Assembly: GCF_036226365.1 (NCBI RefSeq) | Contig: NZ_CP108462.1 | Location: 2,646,501-2,710,500 of the forward strand | DNA length: 64,000 bases | Reading direction: 5' to 3' | From: Streptomyces sp. NBC_01262 | GTDB lineage: Bacteria; Actinomycetota; Actinomycetes; Streptomycetales; Streptomycetaceae | Shown: in pieces, positions 1 through 7,744 of the stretch | Position numbering within the stretch: position 1 is the stretch's first letter | How the letters are laid out: every line of letters begins with the position of its first letter | Program-made: the position numbers and the translations under genes | Notes under the pieces: model-generated | Databases searched by the model: none | What the model was told of the DNA's origin: nothing | Seen by the model: only the letters and a program-made list of their open reading frames with translations

Positions 1-959
1 CTGCCCCATACGCGACGCAGGCCCACCACTCCCATAACGAGCGGGAGTTCCGCAGGAGTCGGGAGCTGGATCAATCCTTGCCGATTGTTGGCAGTCGCCA
101 CCCTATTGGTCCCGCCGAGGGCCGACGTACCACTGCTGCCCGACGCGGCCACCGCGGCGAATGTGGCCGGCTCCTTCAGGCTCGTCATATGGCCCATCGG
201 CCAGGCGATCACAAAGGCCCGCCCCACCACCAGACTCTCGGGGACCGTGCCGTTGCCGTCCTCGTCCAGGTGGTACCGGGAGTCGGCGGAGTTGGAGCGG
301 TGGTCGCCCATCACCCACAGCCGTCCGGCCGGAACCTTGACCGTGAATTTGATCTGTGAGGGCGGATTGCCCGGATGCAGATACGCGGTCTCGGTCAGGG
401 CGATGCCGTTGACCGTGACCCGTCCCTGGGAGTCGCAGCACTTTACCGTGTCGCCGCCGACCGCGACCACCCGCTTGATCAGGTCCTGCTCGTTCGACGA
501 GGGCAGCAGCCCGATGAAGACGAAGAACTCCTTGATCTGCTTGATCACGATCGGGTCGCTCGTGGTCGAGGTCGTCTCGCCGTCCAGCCAGTGGCCGGGG
601 TCCTTGAAGACCACCACGTCGCCGCGCTGCGGCTTGGAGCCGAACCACGGGGTCAGCTTGTCCACCAGGACCCGGTCGCCGATCTTGATGGTCTGTTCCA
701 TCGAGCCGGACGGGATGACGAAGGCCTGCAGCAGGAAGGTCTTGAGCACCAGCGCGATCAGCAGCGCCACGATGATGAGGATCGGCACCTCTTTGGCCGC
801 GCTGCGGCGCCGCTTTCGCTTGACCTTGCGCGCCAGCTTGCGGCGTTCCGCCCGCCCCCCGCCCCTGCGGGCCCGCGGCGCCTGCGGCTCGTCCGACAGC
901 CCGTAACCGCCGTACGCGGGTATCTCGTCCCCGCCGCGCGGCCTGCCGCGCCTACCCAT
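1..959 (-). CDS. lepB: Type I signal peptidase (partial, C-terminus off window)
   Basis: Membrane-bound serine/lysine protease that removes signal peptides from secreted proteins. The frame stays open from the ATG at 959 to the window edge (319 codons), so the stop is not seen. A basic cytoplasmic N-terminus (residues 1-57) precedes a membrane segment (about 58-80) and box B PSGSM, with nucleophile Ser about 86. The general-base lysine lies in DLIKRVVAVGGD and box E is MGDHRSNSADSR. A second hydrophobic stretch near the window edge fits the C-terminal anchor known in Streptomyces Sip proteins. The start overlaps the preceding signal peptidase stop by 8 bp, so the two are translationally coupled. 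By position it matches sipX of the S. lividans sipWXYZ array; this is inferred from order only. Confidence 0.9.
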   Translation of the reverse strand, partial: MGRRGRPRGGDEIPAYGGYGLSDEPQAPRARRGGGRAERRKLARKVKRKRRRSAAKEVPILIIVALLIALVLKTFLLQAFVIPSGSMEQTIKIGDRVLVDKLTPWFGSKPQRGDVVVFKDPGHWLDGETTSTTSDPIVIKQIKEFFVFIGLLPSSNEQDLIKRVVAVGGDTVKCCDSQGRVTVNGIALTETAYLHPGNPPSQIKFTVKVPAGRLWVMGDHRSNSADSRYHLDEDGNGTVPESLVVGRAFVIAWPMGHMTSLKEPATFAAVAASGSSGTSALGGTNRVATANNRQGLIQLPTPAELPLVMGVVGLRRVWG

Positions 960-1575
960 CTGCCCGGTCCAGGGAACGCCAGCGGCTGAGCGGCCATACG
1001 ATCCGCTCGGCCCGCCCGATCACCTTGCCGACCGGCACGGTTCCGCCACCGGGCTCGCCGAGGTGATCGCGCGAGTCCCGGGAATCGTCACGGTGGTCGC
1101 CCATCACCCACAGCCTCCCTTCCGGTACCTGGATATCGAACGGTACCCGGGACGGCTTCTCCCCGGGGTAAAGGTATGTCTCGGTCACCGGACGGCCGTT
1201 CACCGTTATCCTGCCCCGCTTGTCGCAGCAGGTCACCCGGTCCCCGCCGACGCCGATGACCCGCTTGATGTAGTCGGGCCCACCCGACGTCTGCACAAAC
1301 GACCCCTCGCCGTCGAACACCACGATGTCGCCCCGCCGCGGCGCACCGCCGAAACGGTACGCCAGCTTGTTGACCAGCACCCGGTCTCCCACCAGCAGCG
1401 TGTTCTCCATCGATCCGCTGGGGATGACGAAGGGCTGCACCAGGAAAGTGTTGACCAGGAACAGCACAGCGGCACACGCCACGAACAGCAGCGCGTACCG
1501 ATGTGTACGTACGCCGAAGCGCGACCGCTCAGTGCTGACGCGGTCGCGCTCGGGAAGATCCGTCTGCGTGTCCAT
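952..1575 (-). CDS. lepB: Type I signal peptidase (first of the tandem pair)
   Basis: Signal peptidase I of 207 residues. It has one N-terminal membrane segment (about 27-48), box B PSGSM with catalytic Ser about 55, the lysine in YIKRVIGVGGD and box E MGDHRDDSRDSR. The ATG at 1575 is chosen because the longer frame to 1689 runs back into rplS and adds residues unlike the family. It lies 31 bp downstream of rplS and overlaps the next signal peptidase by 8 bp, so rplS and the sip genes probably share transcripts. It corresponds to the sipW position in other Streptomyces but is shorter than the SipW length I remember. The two peptidases in this window are clearly paralogous, with different N-terminal extensions. 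Confidence 0.9.
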   Translation of the reverse strand: MDTQTDLPERDRVSTERSRFGVRTHRYALLFVACAAVLFLVNTFLVQPFVIPSGSMENTLLVGDRVLVNKLAYRFGGAPRRGDIVVFDGEGSFVQTSGGPDYIKRVIGVGGDRVTCCDKRGRITVNGRPVTETYLYPGEKPSRVPFDIQVPEGRLWVMGDHRDDSRDSRDHLGEPGGGTVPVGKVIGRAERIVWPLSRWRSLDRADG

Positions 1576-1606
1576 CGAGCGGAGCCTATACGGCCCCGCA
1601 GCGGAC

Positions 1607-1957
1607 TCAGCGGTCGCGCTTCTCCTTGATCTTCGCGGCCTTGCCGCGCAGCTCACGGAGGAAGTACAGCTTGGCGCGACGGACATCACCGCGGGTCACG
1701 ATCTCGATCTTCTCGAAGATCGGGCTGTTCACCGGGAAGGTGCGCTCGACGCCGACGGAGAAGGAAACCTTGCGGACCGTGAAGGTCTCGGAGACGCCCG
1801 CGCCCTGACGGCGGATGACGACACCCTTGAACTGCTGGATACGGGAGCGGTTGCCCTCGATGACGCGGACGTGGACGTTCACGGTGTCGCCGGGACGGAA
1901 GGCCGGCACGTCGGTGCGCAGCGAGGCGGCGTTGACGTTGTCGAGCAGCTGGGACAT
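1607..1957 (-). CDS. rplS: 50S ribosomal protein L19
   Basis: Large-subunit ribosomal protein at the 30S-50S interface. The 116-residue product has the family length. It begins [18 protein letters not shown] and carries the typical central [13 protein letters not shown] and [10 protein letters not shown] segments and a basic C-terminus rich in Arg and Lys. It follows trmD on the same strand after a 136-bp gap, which may hold its own promoter and leader. It is followed closely by the signal peptidase genes. The rpsP-rimM-trmD-rplS order is the widely conserved bacterial arrangement. Confidence 0.97.
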   Translation of the reverse strand: MSQLLDNVNAASLRTDVPAFRPGDTVNVHVRVIEGNRSRIQQFKGVVIRRQGAGVSETFTVRKVSFSVGVERTFPVNSPIFEKIEIVTRGDVRRAKLYFLRELRGKAAKIKEKRDR

Positions 1958-2093
1958 GTACGTCTGCTTTCTTCACCGATGCCACAGGTCATCGGCGGAA
2001 TATAGGAATCACGAATGAGGTACGGGAGCCGTGGCGTCGGACGGGCGTCGTTCCCCCTGTGGCAGGGGCGCGCGCCGGACGCACAGCAGCGGC

Positions 2094-2912
2094 CTATTCT
2101 TCCACGGCGCGGGGCACTCGCCCAAATCGGCCGTCGGCCTGCTCCGCCCAGCCCAGTTCGGCGAGCAGCCTGCGGTCGTGCTTGTCCAGCGCCGCCGGGT
2201 CGCAACGCCCGATCAGGTCGGGCCGGTTGGCGGCGGTCCGGCGGAAGGCCTCGTCGCGGCGCCAGCGGGCGACCTTGCCGTGGTGGCCGCTGAGCAGCAC
2301 CTCGGGGACCTCGCGCTCGCGCCAGACGGGGGGCTTGGTGAAGACCGGGCCCTCCAGGAGGTCGGCCATGGCGCCGGGCGCGAAGGAGTCGTCCCGGTGC
2401 GACTCGGCGTTGCCCAGGACACCGGGCAGCAGCCGGGCCACCGCCTCGACTATCACCAGGACCGGGGCCTCGCCGCCGGCCAGGACGTAGTCGCCGATGG
2501 AGACCTCGCGCACGTCCAGCTTCTCGCCGTACGCGTCGATGACCCGCCGGTCGATGCCCTCGTAGCGGGCCGGGGTGAAGACCAGCCAGGGCCGCTCGGA
2601 CAGCTCCACCGCCAGTTCCTGGGTGAAGGGCACGCCGCTCGGCGTCGGCACCACCAGAACCGGCGGCCCCGCCCCCGGTTCGCCCGACTCCAGGACCGCG
2701 TCCAGCGCCTCGCCCCACGGCTCGGGCTTCATGACCATGCCGGGGCCGCCGCCGTAAGGGGTGTCGTCCACGGTGTTGTGCTTGTCGTGGGCCCAGTCCC
2801 GCAGGTCGTGGACGCGTACGTCCAGCTGACCGCGCTGCCGGGCCTTGCCGACGAGGGAGACGTTCAGCGGTTCGAGGTACTCGGGGAAGATCGTGACGAC
2901 GTCGATGCGCAT
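2094..2912 (-). CDS. trmD: tRNA (guanine-N1-)-methyltransferase TrmD
   Basis: SPOUT-class enzyme that methylates G37 of tRNAs (m1G37) with S-adenosylmethionine, preventing +1 frameshifting. The sequence begins MRIDVVTIFPEYLEP, and the trefoil-knot motifs DDTPYGGGPGM and SIGDYVLAGGE are clear. The ATG at 2912 aligns with family N-termini and has GAGG five bases upstream. An in-frame GTG at 2927 overlaps the rimM stop as GTGA and is an alternative (277 residues). The C-terminus has an Actinobacteria-like extension with LLAELGWAEQADGR. It is coupled to rimM just upstream. Confidence 0.96.
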   Translation of the reverse strand: MRIDVVTIFPEYLEPLNVSLVGKARQRGQLDVRVHDLRDWAHDKHNTVDDTPYGGGPGMVMKPEPWGEALDAVLESGEPGAGPPVLVVPTPSGVPFTQELAVELSERPWLVFTPARYEGIDRRVIDAYGEKLDVREVSIGDYVLAGGEAPVLVIVEAVARLLPGVLGNAESHRDDSFAPGAMADLLEGPVFTKPPVWREREVPEVLLSGHHGKVARWRRDEAFRRTAANRPDLIGRCDPAALDKHDRRLLAELGWAEQADGRFGRVPRAVEE

Positions 2913-2923
2913 GGCGGCCTCGC

Positions 2924-3445
2924 TCACTGCGTCTGCGCCTCGTCCAGCAGCCCCGGCGGCGGGTTGATGACCGCCCGCTGCTCCTCCAGGTCGATCTCCG
3001 GGACGATCTCCTCGACGAACGGGATCATGACCTCGCTGCCGTCCGGCCGCTTCACGACCAGCAGGTCCTGGTACGGCAGATGGCTGATCTCGCTGATCCG
3101 GCCGACCGCGGTGCCGTCCACGGTGACCACGTCGAGGTCCATGAGCTGGTGGTCGTAGAACTCCTCGGGGTCCTCCGGCAGCTCCGTCGGGTCGACCTCG
3201 GCGATGAGCAGCGTGTTGCGCAGCGCCTCGGCGCCGGTGCGGTCCTTCACGCCCTCGAAGCGCAGCAGCAGCCGGCCGCTGTGCACCCGGCCCGTCTCGA
3301 TGGTCAGCGGGCCGGCCGACGCCGGCTCCGTGGCCAGTACGGCGCCCGGGCCGAGCCGCTGCTCGGGCTCGTCGGTGCGCACCTCGACCGTGACCTCGCC
3401 CTTGATGCCGTGGGCGCGGCCGATCCTGCCGACTACCAGCTGCAC
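2924..3445 (-). CDS. rimM: 16S rRNA processing protein RimM
   Basis: Assembly factor for the 30S head; it binds S19 and promotes 16S maturation. The 173 residues comprise an N-terminal RimM beta-barrel (starting [18 protein letters not shown]) and a C-terminal PRC-barrel (from about residue 95, [11 protein letters not shown], through [14 protein letters not shown]). The start is an ATG at 3445. A strong hairpin lies upstream at 3506-3546, between the KH gene and rimM. The rpsP-KH pair may therefore be partly uncoupled from rimM-trmD. Confidence 0.96.
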   Translation of the reverse strand: MQLVVGRIGRAHGIKGEVTVEVRTDEPEQRLGPGAVLATEPASAGPLTIETGRVHSGRLLLRFEGVKDRTGAEALRNTLLIAEVDPTELPEDPEEFYDHQLMDLDVVTVDGTAVGRISEISHLPYQDLLVVKRPDGSEVMIPFVEEIVPEIDLEEQRAVINPPPGLLDEAQTQ

Positions 3446-3505
3446 TGCAATGTCTCCTGTGCTCTACGGGCTGTGCTCTGGGGGTTCTGCGGAACCCATA
3501 CGAAC

Positions 3506-3546
3506 ACGGGCCGGGGTGCGGCTGCCTGAGCCGTACCCCGGCCCGT
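3506..3546 (-). terminator. Hairpin terminator after the KH-protein gene
   Basis: Arms of 17 bases (3506-3522 and 3530-3546) pair with a single G-U wobble and a seven-base loop. It lies just downstream of the KH gene stop (3564) on the minus strand and ahead of rimM. There is no long T tract, as is usual in Streptomyces. It may terminate or attenuate rpsP-KH transcription. Confidence 0.7.
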
Positions 3547-3563
3547 GCCGGTATGTCACTACT

Positions 3564-3803
3564 TCAGCGGACGTCGTCGACGTCGACCAGGTCGACGCGG
3601 ACGCCACGGCCGCCGAGCGCGCCCACGACCGTACGCAGGGCGCGAGCGGTGCGGCCGTTGCGGCCGATCACCTTGCCGAGGTCCTCGGGGTGCACCCGGA
3701 CCTCCAGCACCCGTCCGCGGCGCAGGGTCTTGGATGCGACCTGAACCTCGTCCGGGTTGTCGACGATGCCCTTGACCAGGTGCTCAAGGACCTCCTCGAG
3801 CAT
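3564..3803 (-). CDS. KH-domain RNA-binding protein (KhpA family)
   Basis: A small 79-residue protein consisting of one KH domain with the GxxG loop in LGKVIGRNGRTARALR (about residues 42-57). KhpA proteins bind RNA and, in other Gram-positives, act with KhpB in cell-division and RNA regulation; a role here is inferred from family. It starts 2 bp after the rpsP stop and is surely co-transcribed with it, the usual rpsP-KH-rimM-trmD layout. It ends in a run of Asp/Val residues. Identification is secure from the KH core and the neighbourhood. Confidence 0.93.
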   Translation of the reverse strand: MLEEVLEHLVKGIVDNPDEVQVASKTLRRGRVLEVRVHPEDLGKVIGRNGRTARALRTVVGALGGRGVRVDLVDVDDVR

Positions 3804-3805
3804 GC

Positions 3806-4243
3806 TCAGGCCTCGGTGGACTCGGCCGCGGCAGGAGCCTCGGCAGCGTCATCGGCCTTCTTGTCGGCCTTCTTGGCCTTGGGGGTGATCGCCTCACCCT
3901 TCGGCTCGTCGCCCGAGGTCACGGACTCGAAGAGGGCACGGTGGTCGGCCTTGGGCTCGGCCACGAGCAGCGGCGCCGGGGCCGGGAGGCCCTTGTGCTT
4001 CTGCCAGTCGCCGGTGAGCTTGAGGATGGCCATGACGGGCTCGGTCGGCTGCGCGCCGACACTCAGCCAGTACTGCGCGCGCTCCGAGTCGACCTCGATG
4101 CGCGACGGGTTCTGCACCGGGTGGTACAGGCCGATCTCCTCGATGGCCCGGCCGTCACGGCGGGTACGGGAGTCGGCGACGACGATGCGGTAGTGAGGCG
4201 AACGGATCTTGCCCAGACGCTTCAGCTTGATCTTGACTGCCAC
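3806..4243 (-). CDS. rpsP: 30S ribosomal protein S16
   Basis: Small-subunit assembly protein. The S16 core occupies the first 85 residues, from [19 protein letters not shown] through [11 protein letters not shown]. An acidic/Ala-Lys-rich tail of about 50 residues follows, with [16 protein letters not shown], which is typical of actinobacterial S16. The GTG at 4243 is chosen because it gives the conserved N-terminus and has GGAG about 12 bases upstream. The frame is open to 4411 but that extension does not resemble S16. It is the first gene of the ribosome-maturation cluster. Confidence 0.96.
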   Translation of the reverse strand: MAVKIKLKRLGKIRSPHYRIVVADSRTRRDGRAIEEIGLYHPVQNPSRIEVDSERAQYWLSVGAQPTEPVMAILKLTGDWQKHKGLPAPAPLLVAEPKADHRALFESVTSGDEPKGEAITPKAKKADKKADDAAEAPAAAESTEA

Positions 4244-4453
4244 TGGAGTGGGGTCTCCTGGTCTTGACGTGTTTGGACGCGACGGAGCACCACGTGGGGT
4301 TGTGGTTCCCGTAGCGTCCGATGGACGCGTCAGCCGAAGGAGAGAGGGGTCCTGCACGGCTGCCGAGTGCTCAGCTGACCATTCTGCCATACAGCAGGCA
4401 TGCTGCCGCACGCCCCGTACATGCGCGCTGTATGACAGAACGATCCCGGGCGG

Positions 4454-5044
4454 TCACGCCACAGCCGCTGCCTCCGGAATACGGAACGGGGTGCCGCACG
4501 CTCCGCAGACGATCGGCGCCTGCGCGAGGACGGACGGCACGACGCGGACATTGCGTCCGCAGTCGCACACCGCCTTCACGCGCACGCCGCCGCCGGAGGA
4601 GCCATGACGCGCGGCGGGACCACGGAAGCTGCGGGTGGTGTCCGCCGCGGTGGCCACGGTGTGCGCCTTGAGCGCGCGCTGGAGTCTGTCGATCGTGGCG
4701 CGATATCGCTTCTTCGTGTCCGGGCGCAGCTGGACCAGCGAGAAGCCACTGCTGGGATGCGGCTCCTCGGAATGGTCGAGGCCGAGCTCGTCGGCGATCG
4801 CCAGGAAGCGTCGGTTGTGGTAGCGGCCGGCGCGCGAGGTGTCACGGATGCCGCGGGCGGCGGCGACTCCGTGCACGGCCTCGTGCAGCAGCCTTTCGAA
4901 GGAGAGCTCCGTGCCGCAGGCGGACGAGGACTCTCCGATCAGGGACTCTGGGGCGGCCAGATCCGGCAGTTCGGGGTGGTGCCGTTGAATGTCGGCCCAC
5001 GCGACTGCCAGCTCGGCGGCGAGAACTGGTGGTGTCGTGCTCAC
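4454..5044 (-). CDS. SprT-like putative zinc metalloprotein
   Basis: Protein of about 196 residues with the metalloprotease motif HEAVHG (HExxH) in LLHEAVHGVAAARG. A C-terminal zinc-ribbon has four cysteines in CDCGRNVRV and CGACGTPF. This layout resembles SprT/Spartan-like proteins, which in eukaryotes cut DNA-protein crosslinks; activity here is untested. The GTG at 5044 (N-terminus VSTTPPVLAAEL) is preferred. A second in-frame GTG at 5107 would add 21 residues, and neither has a strong ribosome-binding site. It stands alone between rpsP and proS, all on the minus strand. The two zinc-binding sites are seen; the proteolytic role is inference. Confidence 0.8.
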   Translation of the reverse strand: MSTTPPVLAAELAVAWADIQRHHPELPDLAAPESLIGESSSACGTELSFERLLHEAVHGVAAARGIRDTSRAGRYHNRRFLAIADELGLDHSEEPHPSSGFSLVQLRPDTKKRYRATIDRLQRALKAHTVATAADTTRSFRGPAARHGSSGGGVRVKAVCDCGRNVRVVPSVLAQAPIVCGACGTPFRIPEAAAVA

Positions 5045-5256
5045 GTCGATACAACGAGCCAGGACCGCCCGGTGTTCCGATTCCGGGGCATCCCAAATAA
5101 TTTGCACTCAACGGTCAGTTCTGAGTGATTCCCATGACTGAGGGCGGGTGCGGAGAATGGTGGAGAACCCGCGCACCCGCACCTAAGCCGGGACGTACTT
5201 CCGATTACGTACGGCTGTTTTCGGTCACCGGGCGCTCCCCCGGCCGCCGGCGGCCC

Positions 5257-6669
5257 TCAGTAGGCCCTCGCGACGATCGCCACGGTGCCCGGCACGTCGT
5301 ATCCGTCCGGCACCGAACCGTCCTCGGCGACCAGGCAGCGTACGGAAACGCCCTGCTCGGCGAGCTTGGCCTCGCCCTCCGGGCCCAGGTCCGCCCACGG
5401 GATGCGGCCCCAGCCGGTGGCGGCGGCCTCGGCCGCCTCCTCGATCGTGGCGACGTCCACCGTGCGGGACTCGCGGCGCTCGCGCGACTCGCGCAGCAGC
5501 GTCGCCTGGTCCTCCTCCAGGATCTGGGGGATCAGGGCGTCCAGCGCGTCGATGGACACCGGCTCCTTGCCGCCGGGGATGCGGCGGGCGAGCATCGCGG
5601 TGCCGTTCTCAAGGTCGCGCGGGCCGACCTCGACGCGTACGGGGATGCCCTTGAGCTCCCAGTCCACGGCGCGGCGGCCGAAGGGGGTGTCGGTGCGGTC
5701 ATCGACCTGGACCCGGATCCCGGCGGCCTTGAGGCGCTCGCCGATCTCACGGACCTTGGCGATCACGGTGTCGTCGCCCTTGATCGCCAGCACGACCACC
5801 TGGACGGGCGCCATGCGCGGCGGCACGCGCAGGCCGCTGTCGTCGCCGTGCGACATGATCAGGCCGCCGACCATGCGGGTCGACACACCCCACGAGGTCT
5901 GCCAGACCAGCTCCTGCTTGCCCTCACCCGACAGGTACGAGGTGTTGAAGGCCTTGGCGAAGTTCGTGCCCAGCTCGTGGCTGGTTCCCATCTGCAGGGC
6001 CTTGCCGTCGCCCATCATCCCTTCGAGGGTGAGGGTGTTGATCGCGCCGGCGAAGCGCTCCCGGACGGTCTTTCGGCCCAGGACCACGTCGATGCCGAGG
6101 TAGTTGACCATGAAGTCGCCGTACACCTCACGGTGGATCATGTCGGCGTAGTCGCGCGCGTCCTCGTACGTCGCGTGCGCGGTGTGGCCTTCCTGCCACA
6201 GGAATTCCGTCGTGCGCAGGAAGATCCGGGGCCGCATCTCCCAACGGACCACGTTCGCCCACTGGTTGATCAGCAGCGGCAGATCCCGGTAGCTCTGCAC
6301 CCACTTCGAGAAGTACTCGTTGATGATCGTCTCGGAGGTGGGGCGTACGACGACCGGCTCCTCCAGCTCCTTGCCGCCGCCGTGCGTGACCACCGCGAGC
6401 TCGGGGGCGAAGCCCTCGACGTGCTCGGCCTCGCGGGTCAGGTACGACTGCGGGATGAAGAGCGGGAAGTAGGCATTCTGGGCGCCCGCGGACTTGATGC
6501 GCGCATCCATGTCCTGCTGCATCCGCTCCCAGAGCGAGTATCCGTACGGCCGGATGACCATGGTGCCGCGCACCGGGCCGTTGTCGGCCAGCTCGGCCTT
6601 GTTGATCAGGTCCTGGTACCAGCGCGGGAAGTCGACCGCCTGGGGCGTGAGTACGGGAGCCTTTGCCAT
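5257..6669 (-). CDS. proS: Prolyl-tRNA synthetase, archaeal/eukaryotic-type
   Basis: Class II aminoacyl-tRNA synthetase that charges tRNA-Pro. At 470 residues it lacks the YbaK-like editing insertion of the usual ~570-residue bacterial enzyme. Motif 2 is RPRIFLRTTEFLWQEGH (about residues 147-163) and motif 3 is GGLIMSHGDDSGLRVPPR. The anticodon-binding domain follows, and the C-terminus ends in tyrosine (VARAY) as in type-3 ProRS. The ATG at 6669 gives a family-like start (MAKAPVLTPQAVDFPRWYQ). I recall a second, bacterial-type proS elsewhere in Streptomyces, so this may be the paralog called proS2. A promoter region of about 215 bp separates it from the divergent methyltransferase gene. Confidence 0.95.
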   Translation of the reverse strand: MAKAPVLTPQAVDFPRWYQDLINKAELADNGPVRGTMVIRPYGYSLWERMQQDMDARIKSAGAQNAYFPLFIPQSYLTREAEHVEGFAPELAVVTHGGGKELEEPVVVRPTSETIINEYFSKWVQSYRDLPLLINQWANVVRWEMRPRIFLRTTEFLWQEGHTAHATYEDARDYADMIHREVYGDFMVNYLGIDVVLGRKTVRERFAGAINTLTLEGMMGDGKALQMGTSHELGTNFAKAFNTSYLSGEGKQELVWQTSWGVSTRMVGGLIMSHGDDSGLRVPPRMAPVQVVVLAIKGDDTVIAKVREIGERLKAAGIRVQVDDRTDTPFGRRAVDWELKGIPVRVEVGPRDLENGTAMLARRIPGGKEPVSIDALDALIPQILEEDQATLLRESRERRESRTVDVATIEEAAEAAATGWGRIPWADLGPEGEAKLAEQGVSVRCLVAEDGSVPDGYDVPGTVAIVARAY

Positions 6670-6885
6670 GGGCGAGATGGTACGGCGATGCGGGCCGGGA
6701 GCGTGAATCGGGGCGAGTGGACGGCCGGCACGGAGAGTTCACAGTCAGTTAACAGACTGCGAGCAAGCAACCCCTCCCGGCCTATGGACTCAGGGCCGGA
6801 AGGGGAGTTGTCTGGCTTTCGGGGACATGCACGGCGCAAACGGGGGCAGACGGGATCGGCGACTCGGCGGATTGGGGCTGACTCG

Positions 6886-7719
6886 ATGACAACTACGCTC
6901 GCGCACTCCCGGATACACCCCCGCACGCACTCCCACTCCCATACGCGCTCCCGCGCGCGGGACTGGGCGGAGATCCAGGAGCGGATGCTCGTCCCGCTCT
7001 ACGAAGCCGTGTACGACCGCCTGGGCGTCGGCCCCGGCACGCGCATGCTGGGTCTGGAGTGCGGCTCCGGTCTGGCCCTGCTGATGGCGGCGGCCCGGGG
7101 CGCGGCGGTCACCGGGTGCGAGCCGGACGAACAGCGGCTGGCCCTGGCCCGGGAGCGGCTGCTTCCCGAGCCGCAGTGGGGCGTCCCGCCGGGCGGCCGT
7201 GCCAGGACCCGGCTGCTCCTGGGCACCCCCGACCGGCTCCCCCGGCCCGTGCCAGCGGAGCCCTTCAACCTCGTCACTGCTCTCGACCCGGCCACCGCCC
7301 CCGGCACCCTCACCCCGGTGCTGGCCGCCGCCGCCCGCCTCGCCGGGCACGGCGCCCCCGTCGTCCTCGCCGGCTGGGGCCCCTCCGAACGCTGCGCCAC
7401 CGGACGCGTCCTGCGCATGACGGCCCGCCTCACCGAGCAGCGCGTGCGGCTCAGTGGCCGCGACGACCTCGAAGAGCTCGCCCGCGCCGCCGGCCTGCGC
7501 CCGGACGGCTCGGGCCGGGTCTCCTGCCCCTTCGGCTACCCCGACATGGACAGCGCGGTGCGCGGCCTCGTCTCCACCGGGCTCTTCGACGCGGCCGTCG
7601 CCGCCACCGACCAGCAACAGGTCGACAAGGAACTGGCCGAGGCGCTTCACCCGTACCGGGGTGGCGACGGGACGGTACGCATGGACAACGTCTTCCGCTA
7701 CGTGATCGCCCGCGCGTAA
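6886..7719 (+). CDS. SAM-dependent methyltransferase, class I-like
   Basis: Protein of 277 residues with a class I methyltransferase motif I, MLGLECGSGLALLMAAARG (about residues 52-70), then an acidic TGCEPDEQRLALARERL segment that would bind the SAM ribose. A PFNLVTALD stretch resembles motif post-II. The N-terminus is rich in His/Thr/Arg (HSRIHPRTHSHSHTRSR), presumably disordered. The ATG at 6886 is chosen because the much longer frame upstream is antisense to proS. The substrate cannot be told. It is divergent from proS and convergent with ftsH, whose stop is 25 bp away. Confidence 0.85.
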   Translation: MTTTLAHSRIHPRTHSHSHTRSRARDWAEIQERMLVPLYEAVYDRLGVGPGTRMLGLECGSGLALLMAAARGAAVTGCEPDEQRLALARERLLPEPQWGVPPGGRARTRLLLGTPDRLPRPVPAEPFNLVTALDPATAPGTLTPVLAAAARLAGHGAPVVLAGWGPSERCATGRVLRMTARLTEQRVRLSGRDDLEELARAAGLRPDGSGRVSCPFGYPDMDSAVRGLVSTGLFDAAVAATDQQQVDKELAEALHPYRGGDGTVRMDNVFRYVIARA

Positions 7720-7744
7720 GGCAGCCCCGGGACCCGGGCCCCCG

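Noticed and set aside
5125..6885. Long upstream extension of the methyltransferase frame
   Set aside because: This part is antisense to proS and lacks family likeness; the ATG at 6886 starts the recognisable protein.
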